From positions 28,139 through 92,138 of the forward strand of contig NZ_FWFZ01000016.1 in assembly GCF_900172355.1 (NCBI RefSeq): a DNA stretch of 64,000 bases, written 5' to 3'. A program made the position numbers and the translations under genes. Within the stretch, counting starts at the first letter, position 1. Each line of letters opens with the position of its first letter. The stretch is from Roseisalinus antarcticus (GTDB lineage Bacteria; Pseudomonadota; Alphaproteobacteria; Rhodobacterales; Rhodobacteraceae). The notes under the pieces are model-generated. The model was not told the origin of the DNA and made no database searches. It saw nothing but the letters and a program-made list of their open reading frames with translations. Positions 51,209 through 62,413 of the stretch are shown here, piece after piece.

Positions 51209-51961
51209 CTAAAGTTTCCATCCCGAATGCAGGCAGGCGATGCCCATGGTCAGGTTGCGATAGCTCGCGTTGCCGAACCCCGCGTCGCGGATCATCGACA
51301 GGAATGTCTCCTGGTCCGGGAACTTGCGAATTGATTCCACCAGGTACTGATAGCTGTCCCGGTCGTTCGCCACCACTTGGCCGATCCGGGGAATCACGTT
51401 GAAGGAATAGAGGTCATAGGCCTTGCGCAGCGCCGGGTTGGGCACGCGCGAGAATTCCAGCACCATCAGCCGCCCACCCGGTTTCAGGACGCGGAACGCC
51501 TCGGCCAGGGCGACTTCGGGCCGGGTCACGTTCCGGATTCCGAAGGAGATCGTGTAGACATCGAATGTGTTGGCCTCGAACGGCAGGGCCATCGCGTCGC
51601 CCACGACCCAGTCCAGGCTGTCGGCCAGCCGCTCGGCCTCGGCCCGCTTGCGGCCCTCGACAAGCATCGCCTCGGTCAGGTCCAGAACGGTCGCCTGCGC
51701 GGTTCCGGCCCGGCGCAGAAAGCGGAACGAGATGTCGCCCGTGCCCCCTGCCACGTCCAGCAGGCGCTGGCCCCGGCGCGGCGCGAGCCAGTCCATCATC
51801 GCCTCTTTCCAGATCCGGTGAACACCGCCACTCATCAGGTCGTTCATCACGTCGTAGCGGTTCGCGACCGAGGAAAAGACCCCGCGGACGCGGTCCGCCT
51901 TTTCGTCTTCCGGCACCGTCTCGTTGCCGAAATGCGTGGTTCTGTCCGATTGGTTGGTCAT
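51209..51961 (-). CDS. ubiE: UbiE, demethylmenaquinone/ubiquinone methyltransferase
   Basis: SAM-dependent C-methyltransferase of 250 residues acting in ubiquinone (and menaquinone) synthesis. Motifs: [21 protein letters not shown], the SAM-binding [41 protein letters not shown] and [16 protein letters not shown]. The ATG at 51961 ([16 protein letters not shown]) is chosen because the domain starts soon after; an upstream in-frame ATG at 52072 would run into the divergent mutM gene. It is the first gene of the ubiE-ubiB operon, with a 65-base divergent intergenic region shared with mutM. Confidence 0.95.
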   Translation of the reverse strand: MTNQSDRTTHFGNETVPEDEKADRVRGVFSSVANRYDVMNDLMSGGVHRIWKEAMMDWLAPRRGQRLLDVAGGTGDISFRFLRRAGTAQATVLDLTEAMLVEGRKRAEAERLADSLDWVVGDAMALPFEANTFDVYTISFGIRNVTRPEVALAEAFRVLKPGGRLMVLEFSRVPNPALRKAYDLYSFNVIPRIGQVVANDRDSYQYLVESIRKFPDQETFLSMIRDAGFGNASYRNLTMGIACLHSGWKL

Positions 51962-52026
51962 GGGCCCTTGCGGTCTTGCTGTGCCACGCCTTTCTATAGG
52001 CGCTCCGAAGGGGAAGGAAGCGCCCG

Positions 52027-52878
52027 ATGCCCGAAATGCCAGAGGTCGAGACAGTCCGTCGCGGGCTGACACCGGCGATGGAGGGCGCGGTGATCGCCCG
52101 GGCCGAGGTCAACCGCCCGGATTTGCGCTGGCCCCTGCCCCAGAACCTGGCCGGACGGCTGACCGGCCGCAGGGTCCTCCGCCTCGGCCGGCGGTCGAAA
52201 TACATCCTGGTCGCGCTGGACGGGGACGAGACCCTGATCATCCACCTGGGCATGTCTGGCCGCATGCTGATCTCGGGCGACCCGCTCGGCCAATTCCACC
52301 ACGATCACCCCGCGGCGCAGAAACACGACCACGTCGTGCTTCACATGGACAACGGTGCCCGCATCACCTTCAACGACGCCCGCCGCTTCGGCGCGATGGA
52401 TCTTTGCCCGAGCCTGGATACAGAGGCCCATTGGCTCATCCGCAGCCTGGGGCCAGAGCCGCTGGGCAACGGGTTCAACGAGACCTACCTGATCGCCCGC
52501 TTGAAAGGCAGGATGACGCCGATCAAGGCGGCGCTGCTCGATCAGAAGATCGTCGCCGGGCTGGGCAACATCTATGTTTGCGAGGTGCTGCACCGCGCCG
52601 GAATCAGCCCCAGACGGCAGGCCGGCCGGATCGCCGCACGGCGGGTGGCGACGCTTGTGCCGCTGGTCCGCGACGTGCTGTCGGAGGCCATTGAGGCAGG
52701 CGGTTCTTCGTTGCGGGATTACCGGCAGGCGGACGGGGAGCTGGGCTATTTTCAGCATACATTCCGGGTCTATGACCGCGAGGGCGCCCCCTGCCCGACC
52801 CCGGGCTGCGACAGCCGAATCCGCAGGATCGTCCAGTCCGGCCGATCGACGTTCTATTGCCCGAACTGCCAAAGATAG
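52027..52878 (+). CDS. mutM: Formamidopyrimidine-DNA glycosylase MutM (Fpg)
   Basis: Base-excision repair glycosylase/AP lyase of 283 residues that removes 8-oxoguanine. The N-terminal [14 protein letters not shown] supplies the catalytic Pro2 and Glu3. The H2TH region is present ([17 protein letters not shown]). The C-terminal zinc finger shows paired cysteines (CPTPGC and YCPNC) and the Arg-containing QSGRSTFYC loop. The start at 52027 is preferred over the ATG at 52036 because Pro2 must follow the initiator Met. It is divergent from ubiE. Confidence 0.96.
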   Translation: MPEMPEVETVRRGLTPAMEGAVIARAEVNRPDLRWPLPQNLAGRLTGRRVLRLGRRSKYILVALDGDETLIIHLGMSGRMLISGDPLGQFHHDHPAAQKHDHVVLHMDNGARITFNDARRFGAMDLCPSLDTEAHWLIRSLGPEPLGNGFNETYLIARLKGRMTPIKAALLDQKIVAGLGNIYVCEVLHRAGISPRRQAGRIAARRVATLVPLVRDVLSEAIEAGGSSLRDYRQADGELGYFQHTFRVYDREGAPCPTPGCDSRIRRIVQSGRSTFYCPNCQR

Positions 52879-52943
52879 CTTGAACCGGCGGTATCCTTTG
52901 CTAAGCGTGAGGTCTCAGCCTCAGGCAACAGGGACCTTGCGCA

Positions 52944-53720
52944 ATGGCCTACGAGACCATCATCGTCGAAACCTCCGATGACGTCTGCACCATCACGCTG
53001 AACCGGCCCGACGCGATGAACGCGATCAACAGCCAGTTGCTGGGCGAGTTGGTCAGGGCGCTGGAAGACGCCGACCGCAGCGACAAGGTGCGGTGCATCG
53101 TCATCACCGGCTCGGACAAGGCCTTTGCCGCCGGAGCCGACGTGACAGAGATGGCCGACAAGAGCTTCGTCGAGATGTACACGCAGCAGTTCTTCGCCCG
53201 CGAGGGCGAGCGCTTTGCCGGGGTGCGCAAGCCGATCATCGCCGCGGTGTCGGGCTATGCGCTGGGCGGGGGGTGCGAGCTGGCGATGATGTGCGATTTC
53301 ATCATCGCGTCGGAGACCGCCAAGTTCGGGCAACCCGAGATCAACCTCGGCGTGATCGCCGGTATGGGCGGGACGCAAAGGCTGACGCGGCTGGTGGGGC
53401 GGTCGAAGTCGATGGACATGCATCTGACCGGCCGTTTCATGGACGCCCAGGAGGCCGAGCGCGCCGGCCTCGTAAGCCGGATAGTTCCGACCAAGAAGCT
53501 CAAGGAAGAGGCGACGGGCGCGGCCCACAAGATCGCCGAGAAATCCCTGCTTGCCACGGCGTCGGTCAAGGATGCCGTCAACCGCGCCGAGGAATTGCCG
53601 CTGACCGAAGGCATCCGCTACGAGCGGGCGCTGTTCTATGCCCTGTTCTCGAGCGACGACCAGTCCGAAGGCATGGCGGCATTCCGTGAGAAACGCGAAG
53701 CGCAGTTCCGCGACAAGTAG
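52944..53720 (+). CDS. Enoyl-CoA hydratase/isomerase family protein
   Basis: Crotonase-fold enzyme of 258 residues, expected to hydrate trans-2-enoyl-CoA in fatty acid beta-oxidation. The oxyanion-hole segments are present (TGSDKAFAAGADVTEM and AVSGYALGGGCELAMMCD), as are the catalytic glutamates of the GGGCELAMM and GQPEINLGVIAGMGGTQRL regions. The C-terminus (ERALFYALFSSDDQSEGMAAFREKREAQF) is complete. Start ATG at 52944 after CAGGGACC. A G/C-rich terminator follows directly. Its position between mutM and rpsT is conserved in the group. Confidence 0.95.
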   Translation: MAYETIIVETSDDVCTITLNRPDAMNAINSQLLGELVRALEDADRSDKVRCIVITGSDKAFAAGADVTEMADKSFVEMYTQQFFAREGERFAGVRKPIIAAVSGYALGGGCELAMMCDFIIASETAKFGQPEINLGVIAGMGGTQRLTRLVGRSKSMDMHLTGRFMDAQEAERAGLVSRIVPTKKLKEEATGAAHKIAEKSLLATASVKDAVNRAEELPLTEGIRYERALFYALFSSDDQSEGMAAFREKREAQFRDK

Positions 53721-53741
53721 GGCGCCGTGGGGCGCCTTTTC
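53720..53741 (+). terminator. Terminator after enoyl-CoA hydratase
   Basis: GGCGCC, loop gtgg, GGCGCC followed by TTTT. The stem starts at the stop codon and fits a rho-independent terminator for the upstream gene. Confidence 0.8.
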
Positions 53742-53815
53742 TGTTTCCTTTTCCCGGCAAGTCCGCTAAGTCGCCGCGATACATGCGCGCGATGCCCGCT
53801 CAGGCAAGAATGGCC

Positions 53816-53833
53816 GAGGTCCGACCGGACCTC
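53816..53833 (+). promoter_or_regulatory. Hairpin in the rpsT leader
   Basis: GAGGTCCG-AC-CGGACCTC forms an 8-bp inverted repeat about 55 bases before the S20 start codon. It would lie in the leader if transcription starts upstream of it. S20 in other bacteria is autoregulated at translation; a similar role here is only a suggestion. Confidence 0.35.
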
Positions 53834-53887
53834 TCGGGGATCGCTGCGTCGACAGGAACATGAGACACCCGAAGAGGTAGGACCCAG

Positions 53888-54151
53888 ATGGCAAATTCAC
53901 CCCAAGCCAAGAAACGCGCCCGTCAGAACGAGCGTCGCAATGCAGTCAACAAGGCCCGCCGCTCGCGGATCCGCACCGAACTGCGCAAGGTCGAAGAGGC
54001 AATCGCCTCCGGCAACCAGGAAGCCGCCGCCGCCGCGCTCAAGGCCGCCCAGCCCGAACTGATGCGTGGCGTCACCAAGGGCGTCTTTCACAAGAACACT
54101 GCTGCCCGGAAAATGTCGCGTCTTTCATCGCGCGTGAAATCGCTCGGCTGA
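53888..54151 (+). CDS. rpsT: 30S ribosomal protein S20
   Basis: An 87-residue ribosomal protein that binds 16S rRNA. Typical sequence: [33 protein letters not shown], Ala-rich helices, then [20 protein letters not shown]. The ATG at 53888 is preceded by agaggtaggaccc, a good ribosome site. It is monocistronic, with a terminator on each side. The usual place upstream of dnaA in Rhodobacterales supports the chromosome-origin context. Confidence 0.97.
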   Translation: MANSPQAKKRARQNERRNAVNKARRSRIRTELRKVEEAIASGNQEAAAAALKAAQPELMRGVTKGVFHKNTAARKMSRLSSRVKSLG

Positions 54152-54183
54152 GCGGGCCCCAACCCCGGAATTAGCACCCAACC

Positions 54184-54216
54184 AAAGCGCGCCGAAATCG
54201 GCGCGCTTTGTCTTTT
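54184..54216 (+). terminator. Intrinsic terminator after rpsT
   Basis: AAAGCGCGCCGA, small AA loop, TCGGCGCGCTTT, then gtctttt. A strong GC stem with a T-rich tail. Confidence 0.85.
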
Positions 54217-54314
54217 GCGCAACAGGTTTGTGACAGATCCAAGCGGATTCAACACGCTCTCAGATTCTCTGCCGACCGGCCCATCTCAATCGCCTAGTCA
54301 AGCGCGTTGTTGAG

Positions 54315-54344
54315 TTGAAAGGCCCTCAAACCCCTTGCTAGCTT
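54315..54344 (+). promoter_or_regulatory. Candidate dnaA promoter
   Basis: TTGAAA (54315-54320), 18-base spacer, TAGCTT (54339-54344). A moderate match to a housekeeping-sigma promoter and the best pair seen upstream of dnaA. Unproven. Confidence 0.35.
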
Positions 54345-54560
54345 GGCCCTGCGATTCATCTGACGCAAACCTGGGGGACGACGGGGAAAGGAAGCTGACA
54401 TCGGATCTGGCCCAAGAGCCTCTTGCCAAGAGCTCGGCCCCTTTCGCCGAATGTGACCTTCTCTCGATGGGATCATTGCAAACGGGCAACAATGTCCGGA
54501 CGCGGCCTGATCTCCTGACTCGGCTGACAACGACATGGTTGCATGTCGGCCGGGACAACC

Positions 54561-54578
54561 TGTCCGGGAAACCGGACA
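54561..54578 (+). promoter_or_regulatory. GNRA-tetraloop hairpin in dnaA leader
   Basis: TGTCCGG-GAAA-CCGGACA: a 7-bp perfect stem closed by a GAAA tetraloop, about 200 bases upstream of the dnaA start. A structured leader element is likely if the region is transcribed. Confidence 0.45.
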
Positions 54579-54781
54579 CCGATGCTCTTTGCGCCTGCTT
54601 GGGAAGCAGACGTGGAATTTTCGGTCCCTGCAATTCCGTCCCCGCCGGCACCGTCGGCGGATGACAACGTTTTGCCCAAGGTTTGCCTGTGTGGTGCGCG
54701 ATGGAACGTCCCGAACGGGGGATGCCGGACGCGGTGTGGGACCGTGTCGCGGAAAGCAGAACGAGAACAGGCTGGGCTGGA

Positions 54782-56131
54782 ATGACAAAAGCGGATTGGG
54801 GTCACGTTAAGACTGAACTGCGGGGCGTTGTAGGGGACAGCAACTATTCGAACTGGATAGAACCCCTGGACTACAATTCGATCGAGGGCGGTGTCCTGAC
54901 CTTCAGCGTTCCCAGCAACTTCATCGGCAATTACGTGTCGCAGAACTATTCCGACCACATCATCTACCAACTCGCCAAGAACGGTCACAACGTGGAACGG
55001 CTGAGCTTCGTGCTCCGCAACGATCCGCCCCAGTCCCGGGCCGCGCCGGCCGCCGCATCCGCCCCTGCCGCCCCAGCGCGATCGGGGCTGGTGGAAAGCG
55101 CCCAGCTCGACAGGCGCTTCACCTTCGATTCCTTCGTGGTCGGCAAGCCCAACGCCTTGGCCCATGCCGCCGCGCGCCGGGTGGCCGAGGGCGGGCCGGT
55201 CTCGTTCAACCCGTTGTTCCTCTATGGCGGCGTGGGTCTGGGCAAGACCCACCTGATGCACGCCATCGCCCACGAGCTTCGCCGGAACCAGCCTCAGCTC
55301 GACATGCTCTACCTGTCCGCGGACCAGTTCATGTATCGCTTCGTGACCGCGCTGCGCGAGCGCCGGATGCTGGACTTCAAGCAGATCTTCCGGTCGGTCG
55401 ATGTGCTGATGGTGGACGACGTGCAGTTCATCGCGGGCAAGGACAGCACGCAGGAGGAGTTCTTTCACACCTTCAACGCGCTCGTGGATGCCGGCAAGCA
55501 GATCATCATTTCCGCCGACCGCGCCCCGGGAGAGATCAAGGACCTGGAGAACCGGATCGCTTCGCGCCTCGGATCGGGCCTTGTGGTGGACCTGCATCCG
55601 ACGGATTACGAGCTGCGCCTCGGGATCCTGCAATCCAAGGTCGAGCATTACACCGAGCAATATCCCGACCTGGAGGTCGGCGACGGGGTTCTGGAATTCC
55701 TCGCCCATCGGATCTCGACCAACGTGCGGGTGCTGGAGGGGGCGCTCACGCGGCTTTTCGCCTTCGCCTCGCTTGTCGGGCGCAAGATCGACCACGAGCT
55801 GACCCAGGATTGCCTGGCCGACATCCTGCGCGCCTCGGACCGCAAGATCACCGTGGAAGAGATCCAGCGCCGCGTCTCGGAGCATTACAACATCCGCCTG
55901 TCCGACCTGATCGGTCCGCGGCGGATGCGTTCCTTTGCCCGGCCCCGGCAGGTGGCGATGTGGCTGGCCAAGAACATGACCAACCGGTCCCTGCCGGAAA
56001 TCGGCAAGCGATTCGGCGGCCGCGATCACACCACGATCATGCATGGCATCCGCCGGATCGACGAGCTGCGCCAGACCGACAGCGGGATCGCCGACGATCT
56101 GGAACTGCTGCGCCGGTCGCTGGAGGCCTAG
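54782..56131 (+). CDS. dnaA: Chromosomal replication initiator DnaA
   Basis: AAA+ initiator of 449 residues. Domain I (1 to about 80) has WGHVKTELRGVVG and SNWIEPLDYNSIEGG. A Pro/Ala-rich linker (about 82-105) follows. Domain III carries Walker A GGVGLGKT 149-156, Walker B with VDDVQFIAGKDSTQEEFFHTFN, and the arginine-finger region. The C-terminal DNA-binding helix-turn-helix has the signature FGGRDHTTIMHGIRRID. The ATG at 54782 (MTKADWGHVK) matches the usual start of alphaproteobacterial DnaA; the open frame upstream adds 33 residues without domain sequence. The ribosome site before it is weak, which may limit translation. dnaN and recF follow. Confidence 0.96.
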   Translation: MTKADWGHVKTELRGVVGDSNYSNWIEPLDYNSIEGGVLTFSVPSNFIGNYVSQNYSDHIIYQLAKNGHNVERLSFVLRNDPPQSRAAPAAASAPAAPARSGLVESAQLDRRFTFDSFVVGKPNALAHAAARRVAEGGPVSFNPLFLYGGVGLGKTHLMHAIAHELRRNQPQLDMLYLSADQFMYRFVTALRERRMLDFKQIFRSVDVLMVDDVQFIAGKDSTQEEFFHTFNALVDAGKQIIISADRAPGEIKDLENRIASRLGSGLVVDLHPTDYELRLGILQSKVEHYTEQYPDLEVGDGVLEFLAHRISTNVRVLEGALTRLFAFASLVGRKIDHELTQDCLADILRASDRKITVEEIQRRVSEHYNIRLSDLIGPRRMRSFARPRQVAMWLAKNMTNRSLPEIGKRFGGRDHTTIMHGIRRIDELRQTDSGIADDLELLRRSLEA

Positions 56132-56143
56132 CCTGCTTGACCC

Positions 56144-56172
56144 TTCCGCAACACTGGCGGAGTGTTGCGGAA
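56144..56172 (+). terminator. Perfect 12-bp hairpin between dnaA and dnaN
   Basis: TTCCGCAACACT, loop GGCGG, AGTGTTGCGGAA. There is no T-run on either strand, so termination would need another factor. It could also act as an mRNA stabiliser or a protein-binding palindrome. Confidence 0.5.
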
Positions 56173-56236
56173 AACCGCTTGAGCCGCGCCGCGAAGGTTG
56201 TAGCTTGGCGGTCCGGTCACTGACGGAGCTTGGGAC

Positions 56237-57355
56237 ATGAAACTCTCCATCGAACGCGGTGCGCTGCTGAAAGCCGTGGCACAGGCACAGTCTGTCGTGG
56301 AGCGGCGGAACACGATCCCGATCCTCGCCAACGTGCTGATCGAGGCGGAGGGCGACACCGTCCAGTTCCGCGCGACCGACCTGGATATCGAGGTCGTCGA
56401 CCGGGCCCCCGCCATGGTGGAGCGGTCGGGGGCGACGACGGTCTCGGCCGTGACCCTCAACGAGATCGTGCGCAAGCTGCCGGACGGGGCGCTGGTGACC
56501 CTGACCGAAGACGGACAGAGCGGGCGCCTGCAGATCACCGCCGGCCGGTCGGATTTCAAGCTGGCGACCCTCCCGCGCGAGGATTTCCCGGTTATGGCCT
56601 CGTCGGAATACGCGTCGAATTTCTCAGCGCCGGCCCCCGTGCTGCGGCGGCTGTTCGACAAGTCGAAATTCGCGATCTCGACCGAGGAGACGCGGTATTA
56701 CCTCAACGGCGTCTACATGCATGTCTCGGACGGCGAAGACGGCCAGGTGCTGCGCTGCGTGGCGACCGACGGCCACCGGCTTGCCCGGATCGACGCGCCC
56801 CTGCCGGAGGGCGCCGCGGACATGCCCGGCGTGATCGTGCCGCGCAAGACGGTGGGCGAGCTGCGCAAGCTGCTGGACGACGACGAGATGGAAATCGCGG
56901 TGTCGGTCTCCGAGACCAAGATCCGCTTTGCCACGCCCGACATCACGCTGACCTCGAAGGTGATCGACGGCACCTTTCCCGATTACACGCGGGTCATCCC
57001 CTCGGGCAACACCAAGCGTCTTGAGGTCGACGCGACCGAATTCGCCAAGGCCGTTGACCGGGTCGCCACCGTGTCGTCAGAGCGCAGCCGCGCGGTCAAG
57101 CTGAGCCTCGACGAGGACCGGCTGATCCTGTCGGTGAACGCCCCCGACGCGGGCGCGGCCGAGGAGGAGCTGGCCGTCGCCTATGCCGACGAGAAGCTCG
57201 AGATCGGCTTCAACGCGAAATACCTGCTGGAGATCGCCAGCCAGGTGGACCGGGAGAACGCGATTTTCCTGTTCAACTCCTCCGGCGATCCGACCCTGAT
57301 GCGCGAAGGAAACGACACCTCGGCGGTCTATGTCGTGATGCCGATGCGCGTGTGA
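56237..57355 (+). CDS. dnaN: DNA polymerase III beta sliding clamp
   Basis: Processivity clamp of 372 residues, the normal length. It shows the three repeated clamp folds: MKLSIERGALLKAVAQAQSVVERRNTIPILANVLIEA; then FAISTEETRYYLNGVYMHV with ATDGHRLARID; then VATVSSERSRAVKLSLDEDRL. It ends with the typical YVVMPMRV. Start ATG at 56237 after a GGAG-like sequence (cggagcttgggac). Located 105 bases after dnaA and followed by recF after 37 bases, the classic replication cluster. Confidence 0.97.
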   Translation: MKLSIERGALLKAVAQAQSVVERRNTIPILANVLIEAEGDTVQFRATDLDIEVVDRAPAMVERSGATTVSAVTLNEIVRKLPDGALVTLTEDGQSGRLQITAGRSDFKLATLPREDFPVMASSEYASNFSAPAPVLRRLFDKSKFAISTEETRYYLNGVYMHVSDGEDGQVLRCVATDGHRLARIDAPLPEGAADMPGVIVPRKTVGELRKLLDDDEMEIAVSVSETKIRFATPDITLTSKVIDGTFPDYTRVIPSGNTKRLEVDATEFAKAVDRVATVSSERSRAVKLSLDEDRLILSVNAPDAGAAEEELAVAYADEKLEIGFNAKYLLEIASQVDRENAIFLFNSSGDPTLMREGNDTSAVYVVMPMRV

Positions 57356-57392
57356 CCGGGCCGATGCGTCGTCAAGCCCGGCGCTAGGGCCC

Positions 57393-58499
57393 ATGTCCAC
57401 GCTCGCCGTCACCCGCCTGACCCTGTCGCATTTCCGAAGCCACAAACGCGCCACGCTCGCGACCGACGCGCGGCCGGTCGCCATCTTCGGCCCAAACGGC
57501 GCGGGCAAGACGAACCTGCTGGAGGCGGTGTCCATCCTGTCGCCCGGGCGTGGGATGCGCCGCGCCAGCGCCGAGGACATGACCCGCCGGCCGGAGGCGC
57601 TCGGCTGGAAGGTGCGTGCCGACGTCACCGCCCCCGACCGCGCCCACGAGATCGAGACCTGGTCCGAGGGCGGCGCCGCGCGCCAGGTCAAGGTCGACAG
57701 CAAGACCGCGCCGCAGCTGGCACTCGGGCGGCTGGTGCGGGTGCTCTGGCTGATCCCGGCGATGGACCGGCTGTGGATCGAGGGCGCGGACGGACGGCGG
57801 CGGTTCCTCGACCGGGCAGTCCTCAGCTTCGATCCCGACCATGGCGACGCGGTGCTGAGCTATGAAAAGGCCATGCGAGAGCGCAACCGCCTGCTGAAGG
57901 ACCAGGTGCGGGACGCCCATTGGTACGGCGCATTGGAGCGGCAGATGGCCGAGGCGGGCGCCCGCATCCATGCCGGCCGGCTTGCCGCGCTGGAGGCGCT
58001 GACCGAGGCGCAGGAGGGGGCCGAGACCGCCTTTCCCACCGCCGCCCTGGCGCTGGAGCAATCCGAGGGCGCCCTGCCCGGCGACGCCGGTGCGCTGCGG
58101 GCAGGCTTTGCCGAGGGGCGCGGGCGCGACATGGCCGCCGGCCGCACCCTGACCGGGCCGCACCGCACCGACCTTGCCGCGGTCTTCGCCGCAAAGGGGG
58201 TCGCTGCGCGGGATTGCTCGACCGGAGAGCAGAAGGCCCTGCTGATCTCGCTCATTCTCGCCAATGCCCGCGCCCTTCAAGCGCGGCTGGGTGCGCCTCC
58301 GCTATTGCTTCTCGACGAGGTCTCGGCGCATCTGGACGCGGGTCGCCGGGCCGCGCTTTATGCCGAGATCGTCGCGCTTGGGGCGCAGGCATGGATGACG
58401 GGCACCGGCCCGGAGTTGTTCGACGAACTGGGCCCCGCCGCCCAGCGCGTCGAGGTGACGGATGTGGACGGGATTTCAGAGGTGCGACATGCAGATTGA
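57393..58499 (+). CDS. recF: DNA replication/repair protein RecF
   Basis: SMC-like ATPase of 368 residues that helps load RecA at gaps and assists fork restart. Walker A GPNGAGKT at about 33-40 after LTLSHFRSHKRATL; the signature-type region (STGEQKALLISLILANARAL) and Walker B (LLLLDEVSAHLDAGRRAALYAEI) are intact. It lies 37 bases after dnaN, and its end overlaps the following acetyltransferase by 11 bases, so the genes are probably cotranscribed. Confidence 0.96.
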   Translation: MSTLAVTRLTLSHFRSHKRATLATDARPVAIFGPNGAGKTNLLEAVSILSPGRGMRRASAEDMTRRPEALGWKVRADVTAPDRAHEIETWSEGGAARQVKVDSKTAPQLALGRLVRVLWLIPAMDRLWIEGADGRRRFLDRAVLSFDPDHGDAVLSYEKAMRERNRLLKDQVRDAHWYGALERQMAEAGARIHAGRLAALEALTEAQEGAETAFPTAALALEQSEGALPGDAGALRAGFAEGRGRDMAAGRTLTGPHRTDLAAVFAAKGVAARDCSTGEQKALLISLILANARALQARLGAPPLLLLDEVSAHLDAGRRAALYAEIVALGAQAWMTGTGPELFDELGPAAQRVEVTDVDGISEVRHAD

Positions 58500-59013
58500 C
58501 CGGATCGAGGAAACACGGCTGTCCGGCGGCGACGAGGCCGCGATCATCAGCCTGCTGGGCCGCAGCTTCGGCACGGATTTCGGCGGGCGGTCGTTCTATA
58601 TGCAGCGGCACCACGTGCGGCTTGTCCTGCGCGACCCGCAGATCGTCGGACACATGGCGCTGTCGCTTCGGGCGATCCGGCTGGGCGATGCGCTGGTCGA
58701 CATCGTCGGGCTGGCCGAGGTCGCCACCGACCCCGACCGGCGCGGCGAGGGCATCGCCACCCGCCTGATGGACGCCGCCATCGCCGAAGCGCGGGCCACG
58801 GGCGCGGATTTCTTCGTCCTCTTCGGGGACCAGCCGCTCTATGCCGCGTCGGGCTTCGTCGCCCGGTCAAACACCCTGCGCTTCGTCGAATTGGACGGCG
58901 CGCGCACGGGACAGGTGCAGGAGGCCAAGCGCGGGGGCCTGATGGTCCTGCCGCTCGGCGTCGTGGCCTGGGATTCCGACGCGCCCGTCGATCTGCTGGG
59001 GCACCTTTTTTGA
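58489..59013 (+). CDS. GNAT-family N-acetyltransferase
   Basis: A 174-residue GNAT protein. The acetyl-CoA binding segment is IVGLAEVATDPDRRGEGIATRLMDAAIAEARATGADFFVLFGD, with the RRGEGIA pyrophosphate loop, followed by PLYAASGFV. The substrate is unknown. The ATG at 58489 (MQIDRIEETRL) lies inside recF; a further upstream in-frame start at 58462 is also open but less likely. It ends in TTGA overlapping the LysE start. Co-expression with recF and the LysE exporter does not by itself indicate the substrate. Confidence 0.88.
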   Translation: MQIDRIEETRLSGGDEAAIISLLGRSFGTDFGGRSFYMQRHHVRLVLRDPQIVGHMALSLRAIRLGDALVDIVGLAEVATDPDRRGEGIATRLMDAAIAEARATGADFFVLFGDQPLYAASGFVARSNTLRFVELDGARTGQVQEAKRGGLMVLPLGVVAWDSDAPVDLLGHLF

Positions 59014-59630
59014 CCGTCACGCTCGCACAACTCGCGCTCTATGCCGGGGCCCTCCTGATTCTGTTCCTGACGCCCGGGCCGGTCTGGGTCGCCTTGACGG
59101 CGCGGGCCATGTCGGGCGGCTTTCACGCGGCCTGGCCGCTGGCGCTGGGCGTGGTGGTGGGCGACATCCTGTGGCCCTTCCTCGCCATTCTGGGCGTCAC
59201 CTGGATCGTGTCGGTCTTTGCCGGGTTCATGACGGCCCTGCGCTGGGTCGCCTGCCTGACATTCCTGGTGATGGGCTACCTGCTGATCCGCAACGCGGGC
59301 TCCGGCATCGCGAGCAACAGCCGTCTGACGCGGCCCGGCATGTGGGCGGGCTTCGCCGCAGGGTTGGCCGTGATCCTCGGCAACCCGAAGGCGATCCTGT
59401 TCTACATGGGGGTGCTGCCGGGGTTCTTCGATCTGACCGCGCTGACGATCTGGGACATGGTCGCGATCGCCTGCCTTTCGGCCATCGTGCCGCTGATCGG
59501 CAACCTCGCGCTGGCGCTGATGATCGGCCAGGCGCGGCGGCTGCTGACCTCGCCCGCGGCGCTGAAACGCACCAACGAGGTGGCCGGTGGGCTGCTTGTC
59601 GCGGTCGGGCTCGTCATCCCGTTCGCCTGA
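59010..59630 (+). CDS. LysE-family amino-acid exporter
   Basis: A 206-residue inner-membrane protein with about six hydrophobic helices. The LysE/RhtB fingerprint is present: LFLTPGPVWVALTARAMSGG near the N-terminus, GYLLIRNA, and AVILGNPKAILFYMGVLPGF in the middle. It probably exports an amino acid or derivative; the substrate cannot be told. The TTG start at 59010 overlaps the acetyltransferase stop by four bases (TTGA). It is the last gene before the gyrB promoter. Confidence 0.88.
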   Translation: MTVTLAQLALYAGALLILFLTPGPVWVALTARAMSGGFHAAWPLALGVVVGDILWPFLAILGVTWIVSVFAGFMTALRWVACLTFLVMGYLLIRNAGSGIASNSRLTRPGMWAGFAAGLAVILGNPKAILFYMGVLPGFFDLTALTIWDMVAIACLSAIVPLIGNLALALMIGQARRLLTSPAALKRTNEVAGGLLVAVGLVIPFA

Positions 59631-59664
59631 CGGCGCGAAGCCTACCAAATCTTGTGTCCGCGGC

Positions 59665-59693
59665 GTGACATTCCCCCTGAAAATCAGTATATG
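59665..59693 (+). promoter_or_regulatory. Candidate gyrB promoter
   Basis: GTGACA (59665-59670), 17-base spacer, TATATG (59688-59693), about 30 bases upstream of the gyrB start. A good match to a housekeeping-sigma promoter. It lies directly before the AAGGAAA ribosome site. Confidence 0.6.
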
Positions 59694-59694
59694 A

Positions 59695-62139
<2,445 letters not shown>

Positions 62140-62306
62140 GGTCATGTAGGGAAGCGCATATCTTTTCGCGTGCTGAGGTCGGGGCGCGGCCGCTTTTTAT
62201 ATGATTTTCAGAAGGTTAGCGCGAAATCCAGGCCTTCGCGGTTTTTTTGGGACTGCATCGCGCAGGGCGCGTTGGACAGCGTCTGCAAAACGAACGAGCT
62301 TTGCCT

Positions 62307-62349
62307 TTCTGTCTCGGTTGATATGAATTGCCCATCAACCGAGACAGAA
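62307..62349. repeat. Perfect 16-bp inverted repeat downstream of gyrB
   Basis: TTCTGTCTCGGTTGAT (62307-62322) and ATCAACCGAGACAGAA (62334-62349) around an 11-base AT-rich spacer. No T-run follows. It lies at the boundary between gyrB and the truncated Hsp70-like frame; the frame of that protein is open only from inside this repeat (62327). It may be a terminator, a mobile-element end or a recombination scar. Confidence 0.6.
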
Positions 62350-62413
62350 GCCTCCTTCTCCGCAGGAAGAACTTGAGCTTCAGCTCAACGTTGAAAGCCG
62401 GCTTTCCGTCAAC

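Larger units (their letters stand above)
54217..54781 (+). other. Long dnaA leader / intergenic region
   Basis: About 565 bases without a convincing gene; short open frames on both strands show no domain. No TTATCCACA-type DnaA box is visible, so I do not call a replication origin here. It contains a promoter candidate at 54315-54344, and the distance to the dnaA start would then give a leader of over 400 bases, with a tetraloop hairpin at 54561-54578. Confidence 0.5.

Noticed and set aside
54217..54781. Replication origin next to dnaA
   Set aside because: The gene order suggests proximity to an origin, but I find no DnaA-box cluster or AT-rich unwinding element in this interval.
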